The notes under the pieces were generated by a model that worked only from the letters and a program-made list of their open reading frames with translations, ran no database searches and was not told where the DNA came from. This document shows positions 54,769 through 63,740 of a DNA stretch of 64,000 bases, piece after piece. Numbering within the stretch: position 1 is the first letter of the stretch; each line of letters begins with the position of its first letter. Location: contig NZ_LVHF01000033.1 in assembly GCF_001650345.1 (NCBI RefSeq), positions 620,001 through 684,000 on the forward strand. The letters are read 5' to 3'. The DNA comes from Photobacterium jeanii. GTDB lineage: Bacteria; Pseudomonadota; Gammaproteobacteria; Enterobacterales; Vibrionaceae. The translations under genes and the position numbers were made by a program.

Positions 54769-54957
54769 ATGTTTGAACTGGATGATGATCAGATCAAATT
54801 TGTGTCAGGTGCCTTTGTCGGTGAAGAGGGCGCAAACAGTGGTAACGGTAGTGGCGAAGAGAATAAACCTAAGCCTCCTTGTTATTGCAATCAACCCACT
54901 GAACCTTGCCCGATTCATCGACCACCTCAAAATGGTGAAGAGGGATATTACCGCTAG
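54769..54957 (+). CDS. precursor peptide 2 (62 aa)
   Basis: An AGAAGGAAAGCCCC site precedes the ATG. The leader MFELDDDQIKFVSGA is the same type as in peptides 1 and 3. The core has EE motifs at 19, 30 and 57 (EEG, EENKP, EEG), three cysteines (residues 38, 40, 47) unlike its sisters, and ends GYYR. This gene starts only 16 bp after peptide 1 stops. Confidence 0.85.
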   Translation: MFELDDDQIKFVSGAFVGEEGANSGNGSGEENKPKPPCYCNQPTEPCPIHRPPQNGEEGYYR

Positions 54958-55038
54958 GTCGTGGTAAGAAGTTAAACCTGTGATGGTTTATTTACAGCTA
55001 TCACAATCTTTTAAACTTAAATGTATAAGGAAAACATT

Positions 55039-55185
55039 ATGTTTGAATTAAATGAAGATCAGATCAAGTTGGTTTCTGGTGCTGGCCGCGATGAAGAAGG
55101 TCGCCCAATTGGTGGCGGCGGTTCTGATGAGGAAGGGCGTCCAATCGGTGGTGGCGGCTCAAATGAAGAAGGTCGTTACCGTTAA
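55039..55185 (+). CDS. precursor peptide 3 (48 aa) with tandem core repeats
   Basis: An ATAAGGAAAACATT site precedes the ATG. The leader MFELNEDQIKLVSGA is shared. The core repeats a 12-residue unit, (D/N)EEGRPIGGGGS, twice and ends with NEEGRYR; the EE motifs at 19, 31 and 43 are exactly 12 apart. DNA units of 36 bp occupy 55090-55125, 55126-55161 and 55162-55182. Multi-core precursors of this sort suggest repeated modification or cleavage. Confidence 0.88.
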   Translation: MFELNEDQIKLVSGAGRDEEGRPIGGGGSDEEGRPIGGGGSNEEGRYR

Positions 55186-55225
55186 TCGATAGAAATTAGA
55201 TGCAGGTGTAGACCTGCTGTAGTTC

Positions 55226-55254
55226 ACAGGGGTTAGTCACATACCCCTGTTTTT
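55226..55254 (+). terminator. terminator/attenuator between precursors and exporter
   Basis: ACAGGGG / CCCCTGT with an 11-nt loop is followed by TTTTT. It lies between precursor 3 and the HlyD-type gene; partial read-through would give more precursor than exporter. Confidence 0.65.
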
Positions 55255-55281
55255 ATCCCACAGCAGACGCAGTAACTCTCT

Positions 55282-56544
55282 ATGTCTCAGCAAATATTTC
55301 GCGAAGAATATCTTCAACAACAGTACCAGACGGAGCAAGGGCAGATCCTGATCCTATCTGGTCTCAATCAACGTATTGTAACGGTCTGCTGCATAGTGGT
55401 GATTGGGGCCATTTTAACTCTGTTAGCCCTTGGCAGTTATACCAAAAAAACACGACTTGAAGGTGTGATTGTACCATCGACAGGCCTGATTGCCGTTAAA
55501 GCAGCGCAAAGTGGCGTGGTAGATGCGATCTATGTTGATGATGGGCAGAAGATTGAAAAGTTAGCGAGTTTGTTTCGAGTGAATAGCGAAGTGTTTGACA
55601 CTAGCGGTGAGAGCATCAATCAGCGTTTAAAGCGCAGTCTTGAGCATCAGTACAATTCATTACAAAGCCAACGTGATTACGAGCGTTTGGTGACTCAGTC
55701 CCGCATTGATGAGTTGAATAGTAAAATTGAGCGGTTGGATCTGGAGATAAAAAGTGCTCAGCAATCGTTAGCATTTGCGAAAGAACGAACTTTGTTAAAG
55801 AAAGAAGCCCGGGATAGTTACCTTAAGTTACTAAAAAATAGCTATATATCTGATCTCGCTTTTAAAGATTACCTCTCCAGTCTGGTTAGTTTACAGGCGG
55901 AAGAAGAGAATCAAAAACTAATGATTCAGCAGTTGGAGCGCGAACGGGTAGCAGCCCAACACCAGATTGATTTCATGTCACTCCAGGGAAACCTGCGTAC
56001 GCTTGAGCTGGAAAGGCAGATTGATAGCCTGAAACAGCAACAAATAGAACTGACTTCCGCTTCTGAGTCGGTTGTTCATTCACCAGTCAGTGGTGAGATC
56101 ACTACGCTTCGTGTCGAGAGTGGCCAATCTGTCAGTCAGGGCGAAGTGCTGTTAAATATTATTCCAGAGCAGGCAAGGTTGCAGGTCGAGCTGTATGCAC
56201 CAAGCCGTTCAATAGGTTTCCTGCGCTCAGGGCAACAAGTTGGTTTGCGGTTTGATGCGTATCCGCATGAAAAGTTCGGTATTCAGAAAGGCAATGTGGT
56301 TCAGATTTCTCAATCGACCCTGACACCAGCGGAACTTAAAGCTCAGGATCAGACTATTCGTTCAGACGCAGAAACATTATACCGAATCGTCGTGTCGCTC
56401 GATAAGTCAACTATTGGCGTATATGGGAGGGAAGAACCTTTAAAAGTGGGTATGCGTGTTAGTGCTGATATCAATGTCGAAACCCGAAAACTGTATGAAT
56501 GGTTACTGGGACCCATTGCCCGAATGCAAGGAATAAATGAATGA
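55282..56544 (+). CDS. HlyD-type membrane-fusion adaptor of the peptide exporter
   Basis: The 420-residue protein has one N-terminal helix (about 30-50), a lipoyl/beta-barrel region (LEGVIVPSTGLIAV), a long coiled coil (about 110-260) and a second lipoyl half (VVHSPVSGEITTLRVESGQ). It resembles CvaA/MchE, which bridge a C39 exporter to TolC. Its stop overlaps the ABC gene start (ATGA). A TolC homologue must be encoded elsewhere. Confidence 0.9.
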   Translation: MSQQIFREEYLQQQYQTEQGQILILSGLNQRIVTVCCIVVIGAILTLLALGSYTKKTRLEGVIVPSTGLIAVKAAQSGVVDAIYVDDGQKIEKLASLFRVNSEVFDTSGESINQRLKRSLEHQYNSLQSQRDYERLVTQSRIDELNSKIERLDLEIKSAQQSLAFAKERTLLKKEARDSYLKLLKNSYISDLAFKDYLSSLVSLQAEEENQKLMIQQLERERVAAQHQIDFMSLQGNLRTLELERQIDSLKQQQIELTSASESVVHSPVSGEITTLRVESGQSVSQGEVLLNIIPEQARLQVELYAPSRSIGFLRSGQQVGLRFDAYPHEKFGIQKGNVVQISQSTLTPAELKAQDQTIRSDAETLYRIVVSLDKSTIGVYGREEPLKVGMRVSADINVETRKLYEWLLGPIARMQGINE

Positions 56545-58667
56545 TCCAGAAAGAAAACCTCGATTGGGCATGGCGTAAAAAAATCAGGCTTGTTAGGCAG
56601 ACTGAGTCGGCTGAGTGCGGTGTCGCGTGTTTGGCAATGATAGCTGATTGGCATGGTTTCAAGATTGATTTACCCGCGCTGCGGGCCCGTCATCATTTTT
56701 CTCAGCATGGTCTTACTTTGGCTGATGTGATGAACTGTGCTCAGAGTCTTAAGCTCTCATCACGTCCTCTACATGCTACGCTTGAGGAACTGCCAAAACT
56801 AAGCTTACCTTGTATTCTGCACTGGGATATGAACCATTTCGTGGTTTTAAGCAAAGTTACCGATAAATTCTACGAATTGTATGATCCGGCCTCTGGGGTG
56901 ACCAAACTCTCTAAAGAAGCCATGAATAAACACTATACCGGTATTGCGTTAGAGCTGGCTCCCACACATGAATTTGAGAAAGCCGATGTACGTGAAAAGG
57001 TTCGTATTCGAGATTTGATCGGTAAAACGCTGGGTTTTAAGCGTGCACTGAGTAAGATTTTTATCTTCGCTGTCGCGCTAGAAATGTTGGCTTTGGTGTC
57101 GCCACTTGTTAATCAGGTGATTATTGATGAAGTGCTGGTAAGTTTTGATCACAACCTACTTGATCTCGTGATTATAGCTCTACTGTTATTAGCGGCGACA
57201 CAGAGCTTGGTTAGCCTGGCGAGGCAGTGGTTTACCATATATCTGTCAGTCAATTTCAACATGCAGTGGGCGGCGAATGTCTTCCACCATCTCATCAGAT
57301 TGCCCATCGACTGGTACGAAAAGAGGGAACTCGGGGATATTTCGGCTAAATTTGAATCGCTCGATACTATTCAGCACGCTATTACCAATAATATTATTCA
57401 AGCATTGCTTGATCTGATCTTGGTAACAGGCACCTTGATTATCATGCTGTTCTATAGCCCACTGCTAACTATGATCAGTATTACTACTGTTATTCTTTAC
57501 GCGGTGATGCGTTTTGCATGGTTTGATAGTTTCAAACGAGCAGAAGAAGAGATTTGGTCAACGAATGCTAAAGAGCAGAGCAACTTTCTGGAGACATTGC
57601 ACGGCATTTTAAGTGTCAGGATCAATGGCGGCATGGGCTGGAGAGAGAATGCTTGGAAAAACCTCAATATTGCGCGCAGGAATGCTCAGCTCAATGAGTC
57701 TAAGCTAATGATGATCTATGGTGTGATCATGGAAGGGCTCACTGCAATCTCTACTGCTGGTGTGCTTTGGTTTGGTGCCAAGCTAGTGCTGGATGGTCAG
57801 TTTACAGCAGGTATGCTAATTGCTTTTTTATCTTTTCAAGGCCGCTTCTCTGGAAGTGTCACTGAGCTAATTAACAATTATTTTGAGTTTCGTATGTTGT
57901 CAGTGTACACAGAGCGTCTGGCAGACATTGTATTAACTGATAAAGAGCAATTGAAAGAAGACGTTGCTTTACCTTCGACTATAGCGAGCCTCTGCGATAC
58001 ATCTGCGGTTAAAGTGAATAACCTTAGCTTCCGCTATTCTGAAAATAGCCCGCTGCTATTTGAACGCCTTTCATTCAGTGTTTCACCTGGAGAAGTGGTG
58101 GCTATCACTGGCCGATCGGGATGTGGAAAAACCACACTGGCTAAACTTTTATTGGGACTCTATAAGCCTGAATCTGGGAATGTGCGCATTTTCGGGCATG
58201 ATGTTTCTCAGTGCAACCTGTCGGATCTGAGAAGTGGAATTGGTTCTGTCTTTCAAGATGATCAATTGTTCAATGGTTCCATTTTATCGAATATCTGCTT
58301 TTTTTCGCAGCAAGTGGATATGGATAGGGCGATTGAGTGTGCCAAGTTGGCCAATATTCATGATGAAATTGAGGCAATGCCAATGGGCTACCAGACTCTG
58401 GTGGGAGAGATGGGCAATACTGTTTCAGGTGGCCAGAAACAGCGAATTATATTTGCAAGAGCCCTTTATAAGCGACCTCGATTATTAATTCTAGATGAAG
58501 CAACTAGCCACCTAGATGTTACCAGTGAAAAAAAGGTTATTGAGGCTGTGCGTGAACTCAACCTGCCAGTAATACAGATTGCACACCGTCCGGAAACAAT
58601 TGCTGCCGCCGATCGTAATATCGATATTAGTATTAAAACGTCGTTGCAGGAAAATGCTGTTGCTTAA
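56541..58667 (+). CDS. C39-peptidase ABC exporter for double-glycine leaders
   Basis: The 708-residue protein has an N-terminal C39 cysteine protease with Gln20 and Cys26 (RQTESAECGVACLAM) and His in ILHWDMNHFVVL, then about six membrane helices, then the ATPase with Walker A GRSGCGKTT, signature VSGGQKQRI and Walker B LLILDEATSHLD. It cleaves the leader of class II peptides while exporting them, like CvaB/MchF. The leader sequences of the three upstream peptides fit this. Confidence 0.95.
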   Translation: MIQKENLDWAWRKKIRLVRQTESAECGVACLAMIADWHGFKIDLPALRARHHFSQHGLTLADVMNCAQSLKLSSRPLHATLEELPKLSLPCILHWDMNHFVVLSKVTDKFYELYDPASGVTKLSKEAMNKHYTGIALELAPTHEFEKADVREKVRIRDLIGKTLGFKRALSKIFIFAVALEMLALVSPLVNQVIIDEVLVSFDHNLLDLVIIALLLLAATQSLVSLARQWFTIYLSVNFNMQWAANVFHHLIRLPIDWYEKRELGDISAKFESLDTIQHAITNNIIQALLDLILVTGTLIIMLFYSPLLTMISITTVILYAVMRFAWFDSFKRAEEEIWSTNAKEQSNFLETLHGILSVRINGGMGWRENAWKNLNIARRNAQLNESKLMMIYGVIMEGLTAISTAGVLWFGAKLVLDGQFTAGMLIAFLSFQGRFSGSVTELINNYFEFRMLSVYTERLADIVLTDKEQLKEDVALPSTIASLCDTSAVKVNNLSFRYSENSPLLFERLSFSVSPGEVVAITGRSGCGKTTLAKLLLGLYKPESGNVRIFGHDVSQCNLSDLRSGIGSVFQDDQLFNGSILSNICFFSQQVDMDRAIECAKLANIHDEIEAMPMGYQTLVGEMGNTVSGGQKQRIIFARALYKRPRLLILDEATSHLDVTSEKKVIEAVRELNLPVIQIAHRPETIAAADRNIDISIKTSLQENAVA

Positions 58668-58744
58668 CTTTTTTAATATGTGCCAGTAAATAAAGATTAT
58701 AGCTAATTGTTATAGCTCTGAACTATCGGAATAAGGAGATCGTA

Positions 58745-59431
58745 ATGAGCTCATTAAGTGAGAATGATATGAAGGTCATGAATTATCACGAGGGGCAGCC
58801 TCAAGAAACAACGAACGGTAAAAATTATACTTATGATTGGACTAGTATTCATTCTGATAACTTTAAGCAGTGCTTTGAACAAATAAATGAAAAAAAGCGA
58901 GCTTTAGAAGTTGGTTGTTACGAAGGTAGGACAACAGCCATGTTGGCGGATGTATTTAATGAGGTGGTGGGGGTTGAGCCTGCGCCCCGAGAGTTACTTC
59001 TTGAGACAGTCGCTGAGAATAAGAACGTCACGCTTTGTAAAGGGCTGTTATACGATGTACTTAATGAAGTTGGCTCTGATTTTGATTTTGTTTATATCGA
59101 CGGTAGTCATATTGGTCAGGATGTGATGCTAGATGTGCAACTAGCTTGGAATAAGCTAAAAGTTGGAGGTGTATTATTGATAGATGACTACGAATGGTAT
59201 AATGACCCTTATATAGTATCAATGTTTAATGATGGCTTTATAGACAGCCTTGAATTAGATCATAAAGAATATAGGGCAAGGTTTAGTCCCAAGCGAGCTG
59301 TTGATGCTTGGTTGAGTGTTTCTGTTGAAAGTGACGTCTTTATAGAAAACTATCAACTAGCGGTCAAAAAAGTAAGAAATATTAATGAACATATTAAGAA
59401 TCGTAGGGTCTTTTTCTCACCTGACGATTAA
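58745..59431 (+). CDS. class I SAM-dependent methyltransferase
   Basis: The 228-residue protein shows the SAM-binding motif I ALEVGCYEGRTTAML and FDFVYIDGSHIGQDVMLD with VGGVLLIDDYEW. It resembles the methyltransferase-24/TylF-like group, which act on sugars, antibiotics or peptides. A strong ATAAGGAGATCGTA site precedes the ATG. It sits between exporter and radical SAM genes, so a tailoring role is likely. Confidence 0.82.
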   Translation: MSSLSENDMKVMNYHEGQPQETTNGKNYTYDWTSIHSDNFKQCFEQINEKKRALEVGCYEGRTTAMLADVFNEVVGVEPAPRELLLETVAENKNVTLCKGLLYDVLNEVGSDFDFVYIDGSHIGQDVMLDVQLAWNKLKVGGVLLIDDYEWYNDPYIVSMFNDGFIDSLELDHKEYRARFSPKRAVDAWLSVSVESDVFIENYQLAVKKVRNINEHIKNRRVFFSPDD

Positions 59432-59629
59432 TAGCTTTGGTTATGATGCCATTTTGTAATTGGCTGAGTTTATCAGCCTTATTCTCAGAGTGAAATCATA
59501 ACCAGATTTATTTTCCTATCCCGATTGCTTAGATGATAACTAATGAGTTGATAGTTTGATATCTGGCTTTAATGAATTAAGTCATTATAAATTTAATATT
59601 ACCCCGGGTAAATTTGATAAGGCTAGTGC

Positions 59630-61159
59630 ATGCTGCAGGAAACCACCCTAACTCATAAGCTGTTAAGTTCATTGATGACGGTTTGGGGAAAAAGTGAAAG
59701 TGAAGTTATAAATGCTTTAGATGAGTTAGAGGCCGAGTATAGTGTAACAATGAATGAAAATCTTATACATCTTAATAAGAGCATAGAACTCAATAAAGAT
59801 AAACTTGTGAGTTTATGGGATAGAAAGAGCAGTTTTATCGATTGGTGTGTAAATAATAACCTAGATTATTACTCTGATATTATTGATGGTAGGCTATTTA
59901 ATAGCCAGAAAGACTATATCGAATATGTAATAACATCTAAGGCGATGCTATATAAACTATTACGTAGTTATCCGGCTACTATAGACCAAGTGTTAATTTG
60001 GAACGGCAAATCTTCTGTTAATGATTTTGCATTAAATGAAAAGATTAGGTTTTGGGTTGATAATCATAGAAGTGATAATGTTTTTATAGCTCCGCCTGAG
60101 AGGACTGTTGAGGGGTATTGTCCAAGCGCTTTTTTTGATTATATCGTTTGTTATGATGAAGCCTATATGTGTTGTAGTGGTTTACATGCATCAAAGAGTA
60201 TGGGGAATCCATCGGAACAATCGCTAAAAGACATATGGAATAGCGAAGAGGCGAAATTATTCAGGAAGTCGATTATTGATGGTTCCTATCGTTATTGTTT
60301 AAAAGATTCTTGCTCATTTTTGATGGATGAAAGTCATAGATTTCCATTATTGGAGGAATACCATGAAAGTATCCAGAAAGATATTCTTAGAGCTGATGGA
60401 GTGATGTCTCATGGTCCCGCTCATCTTAACTGCGGTTTTGATATGTCTTGTAATCTGTCCTGTCCCTCTTGCCGAAATGAACAGTTTATAGAAAGTGGCG
60501 AACGAGCAGAGAAAATCCAGGATATTGAATGTGAAATTGAGAGTATGGGAACATTTTTCCATAGTATATATATATCTGGTTCAGGAGATCCATTTGGCTC
60601 TCCGCATTCTAAGAAATTCCTGAAAAGAATGACTCAACAGAAATATCCAAGACTAAAAAGCATCAATTTACATAGCAATGGGCAATTATTTACTCAGCGT
60701 AATTGGTTGCAATTACCTCAGTTTATTCGAGACTGTGAACTATCGGTTGAAATATCGCTCGATGGAGCAAGCAAAGAAACAATTGAAACTAACCGTAGAG
60801 GTGTTAACTTTGATAAGCTATTAGATAATCTTAAATTTATATCAAAGTTAAGGGAAAGCAATGAGATAAAATTTTTAAAATTTAGTTTTGTTGTTCAGGA
60901 GAATAATTTTCATGAAATGAGAGAGTTTGTTAGTTTTTGCACTGCGCTGAACTCCGATTGTATTAGCTTTTCTAAAGTTCAAAACTGGGGGGCTTTTTCT
61001 GAAAAAGAGTATGAGCATAAGGCTGTTCATTTAAGCTCACATCCTCGTCATAAAGAGTTATTAAACATTCTTGTTAATGAAGACTTATACAATGATAGAG
61101 TTTCAATTGGAAACTTAAGTTCATTATTCGATTCTGCACTGCATGAGGTACAAAAATAA
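59630..61159 (+). CDS. radical SAM protein with N-terminal SPASM-like region (A)
   Basis: The 509-residue protein has the CxxxCxxC cluster at Cys274, Cys278 and Cys281 (CNLSCPSC), then SGSGDPFGSPH as the GGE-like segment. Before it, not after, lies a SPASM-like cysteine set: Cys164, Cys174, Cys181/182, Cys223 and Cys228 with NPSEQSLKDIWNSEEAKLFR. Residues 1-160 are unrecognised. It is expected to modify the precursor peptides. It is adjacent to and about 60% like the next gene. Confidence 0.8.
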   Translation: MLQETTLTHKLLSSLMTVWGKSESEVINALDELEAEYSVTMNENLIHLNKSIELNKDKLVSLWDRKSSFIDWCVNNNLDYYSDIIDGRLFNSQKDYIEYVITSKAMLYKLLRSYPATIDQVLIWNGKSSVNDFALNEKIRFWVDNHRSDNVFIAPPERTVEGYCPSAFFDYIVCYDEAYMCCSGLHASKSMGNPSEQSLKDIWNSEEAKLFRKSIIDGSYRYCLKDSCSFLMDESHRFPLLEEYHESIQKDILRADGVMSHGPAHLNCGFDMSCNLSCPSCRNEQFIESGERAEKIQDIECEIESMGTFFHSIYISGSGDPFGSPHSKKFLKRMTQQKYPRLKSINLHSNGQLFTQRNWLQLPQFIRDCELSVEISLDGASKETIETNRRGVNFDKLLDNLKFISKLRESNEIKFLKFSFVVQENNFHEMREFVSFCTALNSDCISFSKVQNWGAFSEKEYEHKAVHLSSHPRHKELLNILVNEDLYNDRVSIGNLSSLFDSALHEVQK

Positions 61160-61160
61160 A

Positions 61161-62717
61161 ATGAATTGTAGTATGTTGCAGGAAGATGCTGTAAATATTT
61201 CTCAGGGATTGCTTGATGCTTTAATGAAACTTTGGTCGAAAGATAAGTACCAGGTAATAGAGACGTTGAATTTACTAGAGTTGACGTATAAGTCTAGGGT
61301 TAATGAAGATATTATTTTCATTGAACACAATGAGATGAACTTTTCTGATATTCTTATTGAATCTTGGGATGGAACAATCAGTTTTATAGATTGGTGTGTA
61401 AATAACAATATTGAACACTACATTGGAAATCTTAAAAGTCGAGTGTTTAGCAATGAAAAGAAAAATTATATTGAGTACATAATATCGTCAAAGTCAATGT
61501 TATACAGTTTATTAAGAGACTATCCTTCAGACATAGATAAAATCCTTAATTGGAACAATAAGCCTTCAGTAAATGACTTTACTCTAAACGAAAAGATAAA
61601 ATTATGGGTAGAGGATACGCCACTTAAAGAGCGTACCGATTTGGATGCAGCAACAAAACCTGCAAGAAAAGTAGCAGGTTATTGTCCTAAGCCATTCTTT
61701 GATTATATTGTTTGTTACGATGAAGCACATATGTGCTGTAGTGGGTGGCATGCAGCAAAAAGTATAGGTAATCCGTCAGAGCAGTCACTTAAAGATATTT
61801 GGAATAGTGAGCAGGCGAAGCTATTTAGACAGTCAATTATCGATGGCTCCTATCGTTATTGTTTACATGATAGCTGTTTTTTCTTAACTGATAAGGACTA
61901 TCAATTTCCAGAGCTGGAAGCATACTCAGAAACAATCCAGGCTGATATTCGGCGTGGAGATGGAGCGGTATCACATGGTCCGGCATTTCTGAATTGTGGC
62001 TTTGATATGTCGTGTAACCTTTCTTGTCCGTCCTGCCGTAATGAAGCTGTGATAGAGTTCGGTGAACGGGCAGAAAAAATACAGCAAATTGAAACTAAAG
62101 TTGAACAGATGGGGTCATTCTTTCACTCAATGTATATTTCTGGCTCAGGTGATCCATTCGGTTCTCCTCATTCTAAGAAATTTTTGAAAAGAATGAATCG
62201 CGAAACCTTCCCAAATTTAAAAGACATCGTTTTACATAGTAACGGGCAGCTTTTTACACAACGTAACTGGTTACAGTTACCTCAGTTTGTTCGTGATTGT
62301 ACTATTTGCGTTGAAATTTCTCTGGATGGAGCGAGTAAAGAAACAATTGAGCATCACCGTAGAGGGGTAAACTTTAAGAAGTTGTATGAGAATCTTAAGT
62401 TTATTGCCAATCTTAGAAAAGAATTCGCTATATGTTCACTAAAGTTTAGTTTTGTAGTTCAAGACAATAATTTTCACGAGATGAGTAACTTTGTCGCTTT
62501 TTGTAGTGAATTAAATGCTGACTCAATAGTCTTTACCAAGATTGTGAACTGGGGAACGTTTACAGAGCAGCAATATCTTCATAAAGCTGTTCATTTGCCG
62601 GGGCACCCTCGTCATCAAGAACTGCTACAGATCCTCCAAGCTGCTAATCTACAAAATGAAAATGTTGATCTTGGAAACTTATCTCCGTTAGTTACGATAC
62701 CTGACACGTATATCTAA
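61161..62717 (+). CDS. radical SAM protein with N-terminal SPASM-like region (B)
   Basis: This is the paralogue of the preceding gene and has the same order: helical N-terminus, SPASM-like cysteine region (GYCPKPFFDYIVC, MCCSG, SYRYCLHDSC), then CNLSCPSC and SGSGDPFGSPH. The start is unsure: ATG 61143 overlaps the preceding stop, 61161 has GAGG upstream, and 61173 (MLQED) matches the start of paralogue A (MLQET). The pair probably arose by tandem duplication and may act on different positions or peptides. Confidence 0.8.
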   Translation: MNCSMLQEDAVNISQGLLDALMKLWSKDKYQVIETLNLLELTYKSRVNEDIIFIEHNEMNFSDILIESWDGTISFIDWCVNNNIEHYIGNLKSRVFSNEKKNYIEYIISSKSMLYSLLRDYPSDIDKILNWNNKPSVNDFTLNEKIKLWVEDTPLKERTDLDAATKPARKVAGYCPKPFFDYIVCYDEAHMCCSGWHAAKSIGNPSEQSLKDIWNSEQAKLFRQSIIDGSYRYCLHDSCFFLTDKDYQFPELEAYSETIQADIRRGDGAVSHGPAFLNCGFDMSCNLSCPSCRNEAVIEFGERAEKIQQIETKVEQMGSFFHSMYISGSGDPFGSPHSKKFLKRMNRETFPNLKDIVLHSNGQLFTQRNWLQLPQFVRDCTICVEISLDGASKETIEHHRRGVNFKKLYENLKFIANLRKEFAICSLKFSFVVQDNNFHEMSNFVAFCSELNADSIVFTKIVNWGTFTEQQYLHKAVHLPGHPRHQELLQILQAANLQNENVDLGNLSPLVTIPDTYI

Positions 62718-62946
62718 ACTTTCATCAGATGTATTGTCTAGGGGCTATCTCTATAGAGATTAATGCAGCTTCAATGTTGTGCGTTGGGTAATTAAGATGT
62801 CAGCAGAGCCATAGTACCTTAAGTATGTAAAGTTGAAGGGAAGGTTTGTACTCAATACATAACCAAGTAGTCACTATAAATTCAATCATGTTTTGCTTCA
62901 GAAGTACTTGTAAAAACAGTCCAGAATTTACTTTTGCTAACAAATA
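62718..62946. other. non-coding gap between peptide cluster and nemR
   Basis: No coding frame is credible. No strong terminator is seen at the end of the radical SAM gene; the right end holds the nemR operator. Confidence 0.5.
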
Positions 62947-62963
62947 ACTAGACGACTGGTCTA
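62947..62963. promoter_or_regulatory. NemR-type operator 1
   Basis: ACTAGACGACTGGTCTA contains the palindrome TAGAC-N5-GTCTA and resembles the NemR box (TAGACC-N4-GGTCTA). It ends 20 bp before the nemR ATG and recurs identically at 63668. Confidence 0.75.
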
Positions 62964-62983
62964 ATTGATCGTAACCTACTCAC

Positions 62984-63586
62984 ATGAAAGCAGATACCCA
63001 AGATACAAGACAGCACATTCTCGATACTGGCTACCAGTTGATTGCTCAGCAGGGCTTTTCAAATGTAGGGCTGTCGCAACTACTCAAACATGCCGATGTG
63101 CCGAAAGGCTCGTTTTATCATTACTTCAAATCCAAAGAGCAATTTGGTGAAGCCCTGATCCAAGACTACTTCGAGCATTATCAAGGTCGACTACGAGAGC
63201 GCTTTGAAGATACATCACTAACAGGGTATGACCGTTTGATCGGTTATTGGCAGTGTTGGATCGATGTTCAAGCACAAGAGTGTGCTACGCAGCGTTGTTT
63301 GGTGGTAAAACTTAGCGCAGAAGTCGCTGATCTTTCAGAAATGATGCGTGTTGCTTTGCTCGATGGTGTTGAAAGCGTGTTGGGGCTCATTGCTGACTGT
63401 ATTGAAGAAGGCATCAAAGATGGCTCTATTGCCAAAATGGATAGCTATAAAGCAGCAGAACACCTTTATAACCTTTGGGTTGGCGCGAGCTTACTCTGCA
63501 AGCTAACCCAGACATCTACAGGGTTACAGCGTGTTATGAAATCTACCCAAGCCATGCTGAAAAATGGCATGTATGAATCTCTATAA
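62984..63586 (+). CDS. nemR: NemR-type electrophile-sensing TetR repressor
   Basis: The 200-residue protein has the TetR HTH (about 8-50; TRQHILDTG, VPKGSFYHYFKSKEQFG) and the NemR ligand region RCLVVKLSAEVADLSEMMR. Cys105 aligns with the redox Cys106 of E. coli NemR, and Lys173 (LLCKLTQ) with Lys175, the partner in the reversible Cys-Lys link. NemR senses reactive electrophiles and hypochlorite. It should repress itself and the downstream reductase through the two operators. Confidence 0.87.
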   Translation: MKADTQDTRQHILDTGYQLIAQQGFSNVGLSQLLKHADVPKGSFYHYFKSKEQFGEALIQDYFEHYQGRLRERFEDTSLTGYDRLIGYWQCWIDVQAQECATQRCLVVKLSAEVADLSEMMRVALLDGVESVLGLIADCIEEGIKDGSIAKMDSYKAAEHLYNLWVGASLLCKLTQTSTGLQRVMKSTQAMLKNGMYESL

Positions 63587-63667
63587 CCAGTGATTACTGG
63601 TTGTATCTAAATTAAAACCTTCAGACTTTTGCTTCGTATTTTACTTGTAGCAAAAGTTCGCCTTAAT

Positions 63668-63684
63668 ACTAGACGACTGGTCTA
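63668..63684. promoter_or_regulatory. NemR-type operator 2
   Basis: This is the same 17-bp sequence as operator 1, here upstream of the curA-like gene. Its presence ahead of both genes suggests a shared TetR regulator. Confidence 0.75.
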
Positions 63685-63740
63685 TTTTTAAGGTTGTTAA
63701 TAAGAACTTATATAAAGCCAGGATATTGAAAGGACATTGT

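Noticed and set aside
54582..55185. Precursors as typical class IIb siderophore microcins
   Set aside because: The cores are short and lack the Ser-rich C-terminus to which the siderophore is joined; only leader, export and the HlyC-like gene agree.
5728..63731. The same 14-mer, CCAGGATATTGAAA, before the DUF4442 gene and before curA
   Set aside because: A 14-bp match is expected by chance several times in 64 kb and the promoters differ otherwise.
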